In this document: in pieces, positions 63,661-64,000 of the stretch | Layout of the letters: each line of letters opens with the position of its first letter | Numbering within the stretch: the first letter of the stretch is position 1 | Assembly (NCBI GenBank): GCA_001768195.1 | Contig: MENI01000030.1 | Span: forward strand, 32,168 to 96,167 | Reading direction: 5' to 3' | Length of the DNA: 64,000 nucleotides | Source: Bacteroidetes bacterium GWA2_40_15 | GTDB taxonomy: Bacteria; Bacteroidota; Bacteroidia; Bacteroidales; VadinHA17 | Program-made: the position numbers and the translations under genes | The notes under the pieces: generated by a model | The model's database searches: none | Told to the model about the DNA's origin: nothing | Seen by the model: the letters and a program-made list of their open reading frames with translations, nothing else

Positions 63661-64000
63661 ATGGGAACAAAAAATCTTTCAGCATATGATCCGGATAACA
63701 TACCTGATGCAACAGATATGCGATTCGGCATTGTGGTATCTGACTGGAACAATGAGATCACGTGGTCTTTGCTTGATGGTGCTGTAAATACACTCAGAAA
63801 GCATGGGGCGACTGATGAAAATATTATAATAAAACATGTTCCGGGAAGTTTTGAGTTGCCACTGGGAGCTCAGTTTCTTGCAGAATACGATGATCTTGAT
63901 GCTGTAATATGTCTGGGATGTGTCATACAGGGTGAAACCCCTCACTTTGCCTATATTTGCCAGGGAGTAACACAGGGTATCACACAGCTAAACCTGGAAT
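63661..64000 (+). CDS. ribH: 6,7-dimethyl-8-ribityllumazine synthase (3' end outside the window)
   Basis: RibH makes the lumazine precursor of riboflavin. The 113 visible residues begin [20 protein letters not shown] and show [13 protein letters not shown] (substrate-binding aromatic and Asn), [16 protein letters not shown] and [19 protein letters not shown] with the catalytic-region histidine. The gene runs off the end of the window still open; about 40-50 more residues are expected. The ATG lies 1 bp after the stop of the TPR gene. Confidence 0.94.
   Translation, partial: MGTKNLSAYDPDNIPDATDMRFGIVVSDWNNEITWSLLDGAVNTLRKHGATDENIIIKHVPGSFELPLGAQFLAEYDDLDAVICLGCVIQGETPHFAYICQGVTQGITQLNLE

Overview
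The window looks like a chromosome segment of a member of the Bacteroidota, probably a Bacteroidales-like anaerobic or microaerobic lineage. The evidence is lineage-typical: a TonB protein with the N-terminal signature FESRNKEYGAYRLR, promoter elements of the TAnnTTTG type in front of many genes, a secreted protein ending in a type IX secretion (T9SS) sorting domain, a GldI-like lipoprotein isomerase, LptD, SiaC/DUF1987 and DUF6913 proteins, and a complex I operon without nuoE, nuoF and nuoG. No rRNA, tRNA, CRISPR array, phage or insertion sequence was seen. The content is mostly housekeeping.

Layout. 1-5.1 kb: the end of a tonB gene, then a minus-strand group with a Na+/solute symporter, a 66-residue membrane protein, a Tat-exported sugar isomerase-like protein and threonine aldolase. 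5.2-16.9 kb: truA, an 11-gene complex I operon (nuoA-B-C-D-H-I-J-K-L-M-N) and a small unknown gene. 16.9-25.4 kb: aroE, a phosphosulfolactate synthase-like gene and a TPR gene (minus), a PD40 lipoprotein (plus), then folD, ffh and argS (minus). 25.5-33.3 kb: siaC-like, a MEMO-AMMECR1 fusion, a broken spermidine-synthase-like membrane gene, a truncated radical SAM gene, ligA, a DUF6913 gene and dapA. 33.3-43.9 kb (minus): secA, a T9SS-exported metalloprotease-like protein, ferritin, a receiver protein, a PAS histidine kinase and dnaX. 44.1-51.9 kb: rpsF-rpsR-rplI, lptD (minus), an amidase, an MCE/MlaD protein and dnaA. 52-64 kb: a large exported TIM-barrel/SUMF1 protein, a small lipoprotein, an MBL hydrolase, an RsmI-like methyltransferase, two FKBP lipoproteins, a DHH phosphoesterase, ndk, an unknown 582-residue protein with a Cys/His transglutaminase-like motif, a DUF721 gene, recF, a TPR membrane protein and the start of ribH.

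How the parts work together. The nuo operon encodes a membrane proton pump lacking the NADH-oxidising module, so its electron donor is probably not NADH bound by NuoF. LptD, the amidase, MlaD, TonB and the lipoproteins build and maintain the outer membrane. dnaA, dnaX, recF, the DciA-like DUF721 gene and ligA form a loose replication neighbourhood, although no origin could be recognised.

The most unusual signal is a set of intergenic tandem arrays with a strict 7-base period but very different unit sequences (GCRCAGG, GGTGAGT, GTCGTGA, GCCGTGA, GTTGGCA, GGCGGAA, GTTCAAA, GTTAAAA). They lie at six places and often fill the whole gap between two genes. The largest is 224 bp, 32 heptamers, and lies between nuoD and nuoH, exactly where nuoE-F-G sit in 14-gene operons. 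A second point of interest is the MEMO/AMMECR1/radical-SAM locus, where two of three neighbouring genes are damaged.
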